Of a stretch of 64,000 nt of DNA, positions 48,741-59,300 are shown one piece after another. A program made the translations under genes and the position numbers. The notes under the pieces are model-generated. The model was given only the letters and a program-made list of their open reading frames with translations, was not told where the DNA came from and made no database searches. Source of the stretch: Arion vulgaris (taxonomy: Eukaryota > Mollusca > Gastropoda > Stylommatophora > Arionidae); the NCBI GenBank assembly GCA_020796225.1, contig CM036761.1, forward strand, positions 37,573,428-37,637,427, in the 5' to 3' direction. Position 1 is the stretch's first letter; each line of letters begins with the position of its first letter.

Positions 48741-48941
48741 CCGCGTGCCCAGCATGTTCGTAGCGCGTTGGACTACGGGTGACAAGTCCTCTGTATGTGC
48801 GTGTTCAACTCGCGGACTGGCAGAAAAACTACAGGTTCCCCAGATTTACGGTGTTCGTGGCACTGAACCGAAGGGTTACGATGTCAATGACACCGAGCTG
48901 AAGAGCTTTCAGCTTAAGTGATTCTAGATCGGAAAAAAAAA
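48741..48941 (+). mobile_element. SINE-A copy 6
   Basis: GCGTGCCCAGCATGTTCGTA, GCGCGTTGGACTACGGGTGA, ACTGGCAGAAAAACTACAGG, GTGATTCTAGATCGG plus A run. No clear duplication. Confidence 0.88.
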
Positions 48942-49254
48942 TTTGTAGATTGTGTAAGTTCGTACGAATTTTATTTTAAATTTGTATTCAATATTTATTC
49001 TCAGGTAGAGATTTTACATGCAACTCTCACATCCATTTTTAAACTGCCAATTGTTTATTTTCGTGATGAATGTAAACACAAGACCTTCGATAAGACTAGG
49101 AACTCAGTTTCATTTACAGTGAGAACATGAATCACTAAAACAAATATTCCAATAGTTTCGTATAGGACAGTAACCAAATACTTTTGAGTCTGAGTCGAGC
49201 ATCGTACAACACGCCACAGAGATAGCTCACCCTCACCCTATTAATAAAAATGAG

Positions 49255-49425
49255 ACTCTCGCCGGTTCTACGGAGTAAGTGCACTGCCACTGAGATCATT
49301 CTGTGTAAGAAAGGGATCGGAGCACACATGGTTACTCAACGAGTGCAAGGAGGATGGTCCTATCAATCACTCAATCACTCAATCAATTAATCAATCAATC
49401 AATAATCTATTAATAAAATACAACA
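49255..49425 (+). mobile_element. SINE-G 3' part with CAAT tail
   Basis: GAGTAAGTGCACTGCCACTG, AGAAAGGGATCGGAGCACAC, GAGGATGGTCCTATCAATCA and a (CAAT)n tail to 49405. Confidence 0.75.
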
Positions 49426-49544
49426 AATAAATTTTAGAATAATTTGTTCAGCCCATTTCTTTTCACACGTTGATTACCACTTCCATCATCCTAATTCTCA
49501 TCATCATCTTCATCATCTTCTTCATACTCATTACTAACAACGCT

Positions 49545-49835
49545 TCATAATAATAATTCCTCTCGTACTGTCATATGTTAATAGGCTCTGCAAGCAATTT
49601 CTACATTACCGCTCTATCCTGGGCAACTCGCTCAATCTTCTCCATGGAACTGAGACCAATATTTCTTGCCTCTCTCAGCAAAGTTCGTTTCAGGGTCTCC
49701 TTAGGTCGTCTTCTCTTTCTTGAACCCTTTACATCCCACTTGAATGCTTACTTTGATATTCTTTGATCATTTCTTCTCAAGGTGTGTCCAACAAATCTCC
49801 ATCTTCACCTTCGTATAACAGTTGTTAACAGCTCT
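49545..49835 (-). mobile_element. LINE 3' end (YNGTRGI type)
   Basis: ATAATTCCTCTCGTACTGTC, CCGCTCTATCCTGGGCAACT, TTTCTTGCCTCTCTCAGCAA, CAAGGTGTGTCCAACAAATC. Longest match to 30070-30310. Confidence 0.87.
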
Positions 49836-49924
49836 ATATATCTCATCATTACCAACATCATCATGATACCACTTAAAAACGCAATCTTCGTCATCACTAT
49901 CATCATCGCTATCATCATCATTCC

Positions 49925-50072
49925 TGAGAGACAGAGTGATGTATATATTTAACCAGCGGGCCACAGGAAAAATCAGTATGCATACTCTTCGATGTCTAGT
50001 GGGGTAGACTGAGCACCTATGTGCCTGCTTGGAGTGTAATGAAGCCATTTCAGTAACCAATAACCAATAAAA
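49925..50072 (+). mobile_element. LINE-RH2 3' tail
   Basis: CTGAGAGACAGAGTGATGTA, AATCAGTATGCATACTCTTC, GACTGAGCACCTATGTGCCT and CCAATAACCAATAA. Confidence 0.83.
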
Positions 50073-50254
50073 GAGAAATAAAGGGACCAGTTTTCATACC
50101 TTGCGGTATATTGAGTAATACAGTGTTAGGCCTGTATTTTTCATTGACCGTCGGTCACACTATGAGTGTTGTGGTCAACATCACACCTGTCACCTTTACT
50201 TCCCAGTGTTTTTCCTGGTACCTAATTGAAATCCTTTACAGTTAGAAGAATATT

Positions 50255-50345
50255 CTGCGCCCCTGTCAAATTGAACCAGGACCACTAGCATCAGAAGCGA
50301 GTTCACTAGCAAGTACGCTACTGCGCCCCTCAACCATTGCTTTTT
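50255..50345 (-). mobile_element. tRNA-like SINE head
   Basis: The minus strand has GGGCGCAGTAGCGTACTTGC (box A) and TCCTGGTTCAATTTGACAGG (box B). Similar to 15590. Confidence 0.55.
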
Positions 50346-50589
50346 AGTTGTTTCGAAAAGTGAATGTTCTACACGATGCGCTATTCCGCCCTTCCCTCAA
50401 TCCAGTTCCCCTAACACGACCACACACGTACGCACGCACACACACATATACACATGCACACGTCTAAAGAAACACACACGGCTAATATAACCATCTCAAG
50501 AGACAATAGTACATAATACAGGAGCTAATCATGCATAATTCATCTACGATGGAATATTATGAGCATACTGTTAGAGGCACAATTGTGGT

Positions 50590-50800
50590 CTCTGTAGGGT
50601 GGAGGGGAAGGTGTTCGGTCCTCGCTCAAAAGATACTCGCCTTGTTTCCCGTGTAGAACGATGGAAATATTTTTCCATAGATCCGTGATCTCACTGGAGG
50701 TGAGGTAGAGTTCCTAGTACTATCGAAGAGGAACGATAAATCGTAGGTTCCGTAGTCAAGAAGAGCACTTAAAAAAGACCATTAGCAGTTGCAAATTGTT
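50590..50800 (+). mobile_element. SINE-G 5' part
   Basis: GTCTCTGTAGGGTGGAGGGG, CCATAGATCCGTGATCTCAC and GAGGTGAGGTAGAGTTCCTA. Confidence 0.68.
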
Positions 50801-50879
50801 AAGAGTATGCTGTAAATTCGCTATATACAGATCAGAATGCTGTAGAACGCTAGAATAACATATACATCTAAACGTTAGA

Positions 50880-51200
50880 CCCTCTATACGTAAGATTCTA
50901 CGCGTGTTCTGTCCAAACACTATCTTTAACCAAGAACTGCTTGTACAGTACCATCATTAAAAAAACACACACTGGAGATAGATTGGACATGTGTTACGCA
51001 TGCAGACTCTGTCATGAAAAACTGCACTGATATGGAAACCATAGGGTAAACGAAAACGTGGAAGACCCAAAACGACCTGGAGGAGAACAGTAGAACAAGA
51101 ATTGAAAGAAATGAATCACAGCTGGAACACAATACAGAGGAATGCCAAGAATTGAAAAGAATTGTTAGCATATGTTACTGCCTGAACGTCAGGAGACATG
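50880..51200 (+). mobile_element. LINE C-terminal tail (KTTWRRTVEQELKEMN type)
   Basis: Encodes KRGRPKTTWRRTVEQELKEM in shifted form, then HSWNTIQRNAKN. Plus-strand counterpart of 26680-26990. Confidence 0.85.
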
Positions 51201-51215
51201 GGCTAGAGAGAGAGG

Positions 51216-51242
51216 GATAGATAGATAGATAGATAGAGATAG

Positions 51243-51275
<33 letters not shown>

Positions 51276-51452
51276 AGAGAAGAGAAGAGAGAGAGAGAGA
51301 GAGGAGAAGAGAGAGAAGAGAGAGAAGAGGAGAGAAAGAGAGAGAAGAGAGAAAGATAAAGAGAGAGAGAGAAGAGAGTAAGAGGGGTAAGGGGAAGAGA
51401 AAGATAGAGTAAGAGAGAGAGAACAGAGAGAGTAAAGAGAGAGAGAGTAAAA
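51216..51452. repeat. (GATA)n and (GA)n simple repeats
   Basis: GATA units at 51218-51262, then GA-rich sequence interrupted by AGAAGAG. The open frames (SLSLSL, IYLSIYL) are artefacts. Confidence 0.97.
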
Positions 51453-51454
51453 CC

Positions 51455-51560
51455 ACTACTGAAGCAAGATTCATTAAAAGGATTTAAAATATAATTTCTA
51501 CAAAAAATGTCACAATCTTCAAAATTACATTGCAAGGGCGAACTATCATACATATATAAA
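51455..51560 (+). mobile_element. SINE-G internal fragment
   Basis: AAGATTCATTAAAAGGATTT, ATTTCTACAAAAAATGTCAC and CTTCAAAATTACATTGCAAG. Confidence 0.6.
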
Positions 51561-51814
51561 CAATTTACACGATCCGTTGTTGTTAGTTATCTTAACATGG
51601 AAGTGTCTCTATTAGAACGTTACCCTGTCTGTTGTCGATTTTCTCTTAGATTAAATTTTATTACTGCTTTCAGCAATCATTTTCTGATCGCGCCATAAAC
51701 GTTTTATTTGTATGTTTTTTTTTATGTCATTCAACAACTTTCTTTTCAATCCATGTTTCATGAGTTATTTATTAGATTGATTTTGTTTTCCTGAAACAAA
51801 CTAAATTCTTATGC

Positions 51815-52130
51815 ATTGATTGATTGATTGATTAATTGATAGAATCAGCATCATTGCATTTCGGTTGAGTAACCATGTGTGTTGCGATCTCATTCTTACA
51901 CAGGAATATCTCAAATGTAGCGCATGAACCTCGTAGCACCAGCGAGGGTTCTAGATGTAATTTTGAAGACGTAACTATTATCCACTATTACCGATTTTAT
52001 CTATCAAGGGTTATTTTATGTTCGCAACTTGACAAGGGATCTACATTTTATTGTCCGTTTCTGATAGGACTAGGAACGCGATTTCACCTACACTGAGGCA
52101 GCGATCTCATAAAAATTACACGATCGCTCA
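51815..52130 (-). mobile_element. SINE-G, nearly complete body
   Basis: (ATTG)n at 51815-51840, CAGCATCATTGCATTTCGGT, CATGTGTGTTGCGATCTCAT, then CAACTTGACAAGGGATCTAC, AGGACTAGGAACGCGATTTC and CGCTCAACGTGGTTC. Confidence 0.75.
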
Positions 52131-52134
52131 ACGT

Positions 52135-53262
52135 GGTTCTCACTGAGACATACCACTACTTAACTAAACACACACAAACAATTGTGACATACCACTATTT
52201 AACTAAACACGCACAAACAGTTGTGACATACCACTACTTAACTAAACAAACAAAATAGACATACCACTACTTAACTAAACACACACAAACAATTATGACA
52301 TATCACTACTTAACTAAGCACACACAAACAATTGTGACATACCACTACTTAACTAAACAAACATAATAGAAATACCACTATTTAACTAAACACACAAACA
52401 ATTGTGGCAAACCACTACTTAACTAAACAAACAAAAGAGACACGCCACTACTTAACTAAACACACACAAACAAATGTGACATACCACTACTTAACTAAAC
52501 ACACACAAACAAAAGAGACATACCACTACTTAATTAAACACACACACACAATTGTGACATACCTCTACTTCACTTAACAAACAAAAGAGACATACCACTA
52601 CTTAATAAAACACACACAAACAATTGTGACATACCTCTACTTAACTAAACACACACAAACAATTGTCACATACCTCTACTTAACTAAACACACACAAACA
52701 ATTGTGACATACCACTACATAACGAAACACACACAAACAATTGTGACATACCACTACTTAACTAAACACACACAAACAATTGTGACATACCACTACTTAA
52801 CAAAACACACACAAACAATTGTGACATACCACTACATAACAAAACACACACAAACAATTGTGACATACCACTACTTAACTAAACAAACAAAAGAGACATA
52901 CCACTACTTAACTAAACACACACACACAATTGTGACATACCTCTACTTAACTAAACAAACACAAGAGACATACCACTACTTAACTAAACACACACACACA
53001 ATTGTGAAATACCATTACTTAACTAAACACACACAAACAATTGTGACATACCACTACTTAACTAAAGAAACAAAATAGACATACCACCCTTTAACTAAAC
53101 ACACACACAAAATTGTGACAAACCACTACTTAACTAAACAAACAAAAGAGACATACCACTACTTAACTAAACACACACACACAAATGAGACATACAACTA
53201 CTTAAGTAAGCACACACACACACACACATGAGACAAACCACTACTTAAGTAAACACACCCAG
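52135..53262. repeat. 39-bp minisatellite, about 29 units
   Basis: Unit ACATACCACTACTTAACTAA plus ACACACACAAACAATTGTG, with shorter variants ending AACAAAAGAG. Because 39 is a multiple of 3, a 150-codon frame (TYHYLTKHTQTIV repeats) stays open at 52626-53078. I see no start context or homology that makes it a gene. Confidence 0.97.
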
Positions 53263-53730
53263 TCTATTTATATTCCAAAACATATTTCTGCACATGTATT
53301 TCCTACCTTAAGAACCAAAAGAGTATATCGACAACTTTCATACGTTTATCTTGTTTGATAGAATATTCATGTTCTTTCCGCCGAATCGCATTGTTCTGAG
53401 AACTGTTACCTTCAGCGAACGTGCTTTCAGCTTCCTAGAACTCACACGTTGTCTGTGCCTGAATCAATGGTTACAGCTTTCCCATGAAACAAAAGACCAG
53501 CCTTACTATGCATTAGGCTGTTTGTTCCATTCTTTTACTGCTATTCATGTGAATTTCTGAATAAGAGTCACACATTCAGATCAGAAAACCTTGCACAGTG
53601 ACTCTCTGTTAGCGGACAGATCATTGCTTCGATTAGCTCTAAGTCAGGGAATTAGTCAGTATACAATACATTTAGTTTCTACCAAATTTTCAAACTAATT
53701 TACTTTGTTCTGTACAAGATATTTTAGTTA
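53263..53730. other. Unassigned DNA
   Basis: A 69-codon open frame at 53351-53560 has no recognised feature. Nothing else seen. Confidence 0.35.
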
Positions 53731-53738
53731 TAGAGATT

Positions 53739-53902
53739 CAGTGACGGCTCGTGATCATTTTTGTTGGTGGGGCCAGACACAAGTTTTCGGAAAAATCATG
53801 GTTTTGAGTTGTGATATTTTAATTTATAAAATAATAAATACGCGTTACACAATATTTTAGTGGGGCCCGGCCCCACTGGCCCTTAATGACGAGCCGCCAC
53901 TG
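53739..53902. mobile_element. hAT-type MITE, 164 bp, 8-bp target-site duplication
   Basis: Ends CAGTGACGGCTCGT and ACGAGCCGCCACTG are inverted repeats. TAGAGATT is duplicated exactly at 53731 and 53903. The 8-bp duplication is the hAT hallmark; it is inserted in SINE-G. Confidence 0.9.
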
Positions 53903-54205
53903 TAGAGATTCATGATCTCAATGTTGGTAGTGAGATTGAGTTCTTAGTTCCATCGGAGATGTTCATACCGTGTTCAAGTTGAACACGTAACAGAAATATT
54001 GATATTTGAAAATCGTTAAGAGTAGGCTGCAAATCCGCTGCCCGTGCAAAATTCATTAAAAACCAACGTTCTTACAAAGACTTCAACTACTTAAAAATTA
54101 CATCAGGGATCTATTTTTTCGGTTCAGGGATCGGTTTTATGGAGTTTGTGCACTGACGGTGAGATCTTTCTGTGTAAGAAAGAAAAGGAACAATGGATAT
54201 GCACT
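53903..54205 (+). mobile_element. SINE-G body
   Basis: ATCTCAATGTTGGTAGTGAG, GAGTTCTTAGTTCCATCGGA, AAATTCATTAAAAACCAACG and GTGCACTGACGGTGAGATCT. It runs straight into the long CAAT array. Confidence 0.75.
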
Positions 54206-54305
54206 ATCAATCAAACAATCAATCAAACAATCAATCAATCAATCTTTCAATCAATCTATCAATCATTCACTCATTTATTTATTTATTTTATTCATTCATT
54301 TACTG

Positions 54306-54336
<31 letters not shown>

Positions 54337-54500
54337 CGATCGATCGATCGATCAATCAAGCAATCAAATACACAATCAATCGTCCCTATCTTTATTTATT
54401 CATTTATTCATTGAATCAATCAATCAAATCAATCACTCATTTATTTATTCATTTACTGAATCAATCAATCAATCAATCAGTCAGTCAGTCAGTTATAGAG
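54206..54500. repeat. Expanded (CAAT)n/(ATTT)n/(GTCA)n tail
   Basis: Mixed CAAT, CATT/TATT, ATCG and CAGT blocks of about 290 bp, directly continuing the SINE-G 3' tail. The NQSINQSI open frame is an artefact. Confidence 0.93.
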
Positions 54501-54509
54501 ATGTTTCAC

Positions 54510-54905
54510 ACATAAAAAATACACTTATCAACAAGTGATGCTATTGTCTGTCTGCGGACCTTTCTACAAAGCACGGGTGTTGTAATTCTGTAAGCTTCAC
54601 TGCACAGAACCAGCAGTCTAATATAGTTAATGTTTGAAATAGTGATATTGATTATCTTACCAGGAATCTATGGAAATGTTGTCTCTAACAAAACGTCACT
54701 CGCACAACAAAACAAGTCGCGATTGTTATCTTTTATAGGTCAATATCTCCTTTAATATTTTTTATCTTTCCTTCCCGTCCACTTAGACTGTCAAGCATCG
54801 TCGTGTGATTTAGTTTTTTTGTTTTGTTCTTGTATGAGATGTTGTATGTGTGGTGGGTTATATTGTTTAGAATTATTATATAACTGTCGTTTTTTCAGTA
54901 GATAA
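54510..54905. other. Unassigned DNA
   Basis: No repeat or gene recognised. Confidence 0.35.
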
Positions 54906-54907
54906 AT

Positions 54908-55048
54908 TAACCCTCTCACACCGTAATTTTCTTATTTCGGACGCACTTATATTGCTTGATATACTTTAAAAAAGACAGTACATCGGCTTTACGTCAACTT
55001 AAGGAATACAACAAGCCAGTATATCGGTTCGGCGGGACGAAAGAGTTA
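54908..55048. mobile_element. TTAA-flanked MITE, copy 4 (short type)
   Basis: TTAACCCTCTCACACCG at the left and GGACGAAAGAGTTAA at the right. The interior TTATATTGCTTGATATACTT and CAAGCCAGTATATCGG match 34496-34620. Confidence 0.68.
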
Positions 55049-55084
55049 AATATATATATATATATCTGTGTGTGTGTGTGTCTT

Positions 55085-55500
55085 GTTGCGTCTCCTTCGT
55101 TTTCTTCTTCTTCTTATAGCTTTCATTAAAGCATAAGACATCAAGATATTTCCTCCAACAAGATCTGTATTGAGCAAGTCTTGTTGTTTCATCATTATCA
55201 AATAGCTTGTCCCGAGCAGAACTTTGCCACCCCAACAGTCCTCCGAATTTCTCTCTCTCATAGGCCAGATGTCCTGCCCCTGCAGCCGTCATGTTTAAAT
55301 CATCAGTTGCATCATGAATCCATCTTTTTCGTGGTCTTCCTCTTCTTCTCTTTTCCATGAATGCCTCCTTCCATTATGATCTTCTCCAGTCCTTCATGTC
55401 TTTTTATATGTCAAAAATACCTCAATTGTCTCTTTCTTATTTGTAGCATCAGCCAGTTTGCTTTGATTTTGAGTATCTTGTTGTTTACTGAAGTTATATT
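55085..55500 (-). mobile_element. LINE C-terminal tail (RRRGRPRKRWIHDATDD type)
   Basis: The minus strand encodes KRRRGRPRKRWIHDATDDLN, MTAAGAGHLAYEREKFG and DKLFDNDETT. Ends with a short run of CTT/TTC. Related: 6191-6364 and 61140-61380. Confidence 0.85.
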
Positions 55501-55502
55501 TA

Positions 55503-55620
55503 ACGAGGTTCTCTGTGGCGAAGGGGTTAAACAGTGCGTCTTGCTCTCCGAAGATCGTGAACTCGAATCAGAACTGCGTCGTTCGGTTCGCTGTTGCATT
55601 TTACCCTGTGATACCTAAGA
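55503..55620 (+). mobile_element. SINE-B 5' part
   Basis: GGTTCTCTGTGGCGAAGGGG, GATCGTGAACTCGAATCAGA and GTCGTTCGGTTCGCTGTTGC, with box A and box B positions as in 36767. Confidence 0.72.
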
Positions 55621-55870
55621 ATATTACCGTAGTAAGGAGTTTGTCAAGTAGTAGCATGTCCTTTGCAGAACGTTGCATTCATCACAGCCAGCATAAAAAG
55701 CTCTCTCGGTCTCTTACAAGTTCTCCGATCTCTTCTAGCGTCATGCTCAAGGTTACCTTGATGTTCTGCAGCGACTTTCGTCTTGGTCGTTCCCTGCCTG
55801 GTATTTCAGGAACCATGCCTTCCATTACCTATCTCTCTCCAAACCGCTGTGGCGTTTAATGGGGCGTGTT
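55621..55870 (-). mobile_element. LINE ORF2 C-terminal tail
   Basis: The minus strand encodes MVPEIPGRERPRRKSLQNIK, VTLSMTLEEIGELVRDRESF, the inverse partner of 45050-45220. Confidence 0.8.
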
Positions 55871-55918
55871 ATGTAATACCCTCAGCAGGTGGCGGGCGAT
55901 ATCTATGAAGATGTGCAG

Positions 55919-56130
55919 CCCGTCTGCCCAGCGTGTTCGTAGCGCGTTGGACTACGGGTGACAAGCTCCTGTGAGTGCGGGTTCAATTCCGTGGGCTGGC
56001 AGAAAAGTCACAGGTTCACCAGATTCACGGTGTTCGTGGCACCGAACCGAAGGGTTACGATGTCCACGGCACCGAGCCGAATAGCTGAATGCTCAAGTGC
56101 TTCTGGATCGGTAAATAAAAAAAAAAAATA
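55919..56130 (+). mobile_element. SINE-A copy 7 with 11-bp target-site duplication
   Basis: GCCCGTCTGCCCAGCGTGTT, GCGCGTTGGACTACGGGTGA, GGTTCAATTCCGTGGGCTGG, CTTCTGGATCGG plus A-rich tail. Flanks AAGATGTGCAG and AAGACGTGCAG. Confidence 0.94.
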
Positions 56131-56224
56131 AAGACGTGCAGAGCTAGTAAACTCGGTACAATGAAGATTTTGACAATTAAAAGTGTAAAAATGTGAACTA
56201 TATTTGATGCTGTTTATAGAGAAT

Positions 56225-56312
56225 ATCACAGAACAGCGCAAGACAAAACAGAAAACCACGACACTGGGCAACAATCCGGTAGCAGTGTGGCGACAAAAGA
56301 AGAAGAAGATAG
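56225..56312 (+). mobile_element. LINE 3' end fragment
   Basis: AACAGCGCAAGACAAAACAG, ACTGGGCAACAATCCGGTAG and GTGGCGACAAAAGAAGAAG, matching 16440-16512. Confidence 0.75.
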
Positions 56313-56599
56313 AGAATATGTTTCAAGTGCTATGATGATAAAAACGTTGTCTTTTCTTTTGTCCTTCTTTGTTTTTTTTTACCGTTGGGCGTAGCAAGTT
56401 TAACTGATGATCGGTTTCCGAGATAGTGCACGCTCAGTCGCTTGATATGATGTGGTATTGTAGAGTTTTAAGATGTCTGTAACTCCATCATTTCATCTTT
56501 TTTGGTCTGCCCTTCTTCTTGAAGATTGCAACGTGTGTTATTTTATATTCCCGATGCATTGCATTGCTACTTCTTCTTTCTTTAATCATATTTTGTGTC

Positions 56600-58870
56600 C
56601 CAGCTTCAAGTTAAGAAGAGATTTCAAGAACGGGTTCTTGTGGGCGTTTGAGACATGGTGTCTTTCTCTGTCTCTGTTATTTCTGAGATCCATCTTATGT
56701 GTGGGCGATCTTTTGTCTTGTAACTATTATATCTGCTTTTGTCTTGTAACTATTATATCTGCTTTTGTCTTGTAACTATTATATCTGCTTTTGTCTTGTA
56801 ACTATTATATCTGCTTTTGTCTTGTAACTATTATATCTGCTTTTGTCTTGTAACTATTATATCTGCTTTTGTCTTGTAACTATTATATCTGCTTTTGTCT
56901 TGTAACTATTATATCTGCTTTTGTCTTGTAACTATTATATCTGCTTTTGTCTTGTAACTATTATATCTGCTTTTGTCTTGTAACTATTATATCTGCTTTT
57001 GTCTTGTAACTATTATATCTGCTTTTGTCTTGTAACTATTATATCTGCTTTTGTCTTGTAACTATTATATCTGCTTTTGTCTTGTAACTATTATATCTGC
57101 TTTTGTCTTGTAACTAATATATCTGCTTTTGTCTTGTAACTATTATATCTGCTTTTGTCTTGTAACTATTATATCTGCTTTTGTCTTGTAACTATTATAT
57201 CTGCTTTTGTCTTGTAACTATTATATCTGCTTTTGTCTTGTAACTATTATATCTGCTTTTGTCTTGTAACTATTATATCTGCTTTTGTCTTGTAACTATT
57301 ATATCTGCTTTTGTCTTGTAACTACTATATCTGCTTTTGTCTTGTAACTATTATATCTGCTTTTGTCTTGTAACTATTATATCTGCTTTTGTCTTGTAAC
57401 TATTATATCTGCTTTTGTCTTGTAACTATTATATCTGCTTTTGTCTTGTAACTATTATATCTGCTTTTGTCTTGTAACTATTATATCTGCTTTTGTCTTG
57501 TAACTATTATATCTGCTTTTGTCTTGTAACTATTATATCTGCTTTTGTCTTGTAACTATTATATCTGCTTTTGTCTTGTAACTATTATATCTGCTTTTGT
57601 CTTGTAACTACTATATCTGCTTTTGTCTTGTAACTATTATATCTGCTTTTGTCTTGTAACTATTATATCTGCTTTTGTCTTGTAACTATTATATCTGCTT
57701 TTGTCTTGTAACTATTATATCTGCTTTTGTCTTGTAACTATTATATCTGCTTTTGTCTTGTAACTATTATATCTGCTTTTGTCTTGTAACTATTATATCT
57801 GCTTTTGTCTTGTAACTACTATATCTGCTTTTGTCTTGTAACTATTATATCTGCTTTTGTCTTGTAACTATTATATCTGCTTTTGTCTTGTAACTATTAT
57901 ATCTGCTTTTGTCTTGTAACTATTATATCTGCTTTTGTCTTGTAACTACTATATCTGCTTTTGTCTTGTAACTATTATATCTGCTTTTGTCTTGTAACTA
58001 CTATATCTGCTTTTGTCTTGTAACTATTATATCTGCTTTTGTCTTGTAACTATTATATCTGCTTTTGTCTTGTAACTATTATATCTGCTTTTGTCTTGTA
58101 ACTATTATATCTGCTTTTGTCTTGTAACTATTATATCTGCTTTTGTCTTGTAACTATTATATCTGCTTTTGTCTTGTAACTATTATATCTGCTTTTGTCT
58201 TGTAACTATTATATCTGCTTTTGTCTTGTAACTATTATATCTGCTTTTGTCTTGTAACTATTATATCTGCTTTTGTCTTGTAACTATTATATCTGCTTTT
58301 GTCTTGTAACTATTATATCTGCTTTTGTCTTGTAACTATTATATCTGCTTTTGTCTTGTAACTATTATATCTGCTTTTGTCTTGTAACTATTATATCTGC
58401 TTTTGTCTTGTAACTATTATATCTGCTTTTGTCTTGTAACTATTATATCTGCTTTTGTCTTGTAACTATTATATCTGCTTTTGTCTTGTAACTATTATAT
58501 CTGCTTTTGTCTTGTAACTATTATATCTGCTTTTGTCTTGTAACTATTATATCTGCTTTTGTCTTGTAACTATTATATCTGCTTTTGTCTTGTAACTACT
58601 ATATCTGAATAGAATTGTCCTTTTTTAAGTTCACCGTCTGTTTGTAATCTGTCTATGTGTCTAAATATTAAGTTTGTTGTTTCTTGATAAAGCTCATTAC
58701 TCATGTTGTATCCACTTTTTCCACCGATGTCTTCATTTCTAAACCGGTCTCAGTTTGGACGAGACTTTGATCTCTCTTTGTCTGAGTGATTCTTGTTCTC
58801 TCGAACTCCTGGTGAGGTGGCATTAGACCTGAATGAATCTGGTATCTCAAGTTCCGTTATTTATATTTCT
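56600..58870 (-). mobile_element. LINE C-terminal tail carrying a 26-bp array
   Basis: 56610-56712 (AAGAAGAGATTTCAAGAACG, GTTATTTCTGAGATCCATCT) and 58605-58760 (CACCGTCTGTTTGTAATCTG, GTATCCACTTTTTCCACCGA, TCATTTCTAAACCGGTCTCA) match consecutive parts of the LINE at 5268-5560. The array lies exactly where the LINE has CTTTTGCTTTGTACCATTGT. Confidence 0.85.
56712..58607. repeat. 26-bp minisatellite, about 73 units
   Basis: Unit GTCTTGTAACTATTATATCT plus GCTTTT, almost invariant. Rare variants are TAATATAT (once, near 57115) and TACTATAT (several units, for example 57325, 57610, 57820, 57950, 58000, 58600). The homogeneity suggests recent expansion. Confidence 0.99.
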
Positions 58871-59093
58871 AGCTTCGCTAATTGGTTTCTCTTTGTTCTA
58901 AGCTAAGGTCACAGGGCGGTAAATGTTTCTAAATGTTTTGAAACTTTTCATTTCCTCTCGATGTCCTATAAATTCAGAACTAAGCAGGATTTAAAATCAA
59001 TCTATTGCTTAATGTTGACTGTAAGTTAATTTATTCTTCCTGCTTCAAAACCCGTCACATCACGTTTTCTTGTCAGTAGAAAGTTTAATGGTG

Positions 59094-59300
59094 GCGTCTG
59101 TGGCTTAGGGGTTAGTGACTCGGTCTATTAACCGCGACGTTCTGAGTTCGAATAACGCAATCAGTGGATTTTAACAAAAGGACGATGGCACCACCCGTTC
59201 AGAAAGCAATGGCTAACTACTGAACGTAATAATGCCTAGAAAAATCACAAACAGAGTTAAAAGCTGGGGTTGATTCGCCAAGACCTGTAAAGGATATGCA
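59094..59300 (+). mobile_element. SINE-F copy
   Basis: GGCGTCTGTGGCTTAGGGGT (box A), GTTCTGAGTTCGAATAACGC (box B), CGTTCAGAAAGCAATGGCTA..CTGAACGT and CCAAGACCTGTAAAGGATAT. Its 3' end touches the 80-bp array. Confidence 0.85.

Noticed and set aside
51175..51553. Ser/Leu-rich open frames
   Set aside because: Translation of GA and GATA simple repeats.
52626..53078. 150-codon plus-strand open frame
   Set aside because: Product of a 39-bp minisatellite; no sign of selection or domain.
54159..54515. 118-codon open frame rich in NQSI
   Set aside because: Translation of CAAT repeats in a SINE tail.
56712..58607. CRISPR-like array
   Set aside because: Direct tandem repeat without spacers in an animal genome; derived from a LINE.
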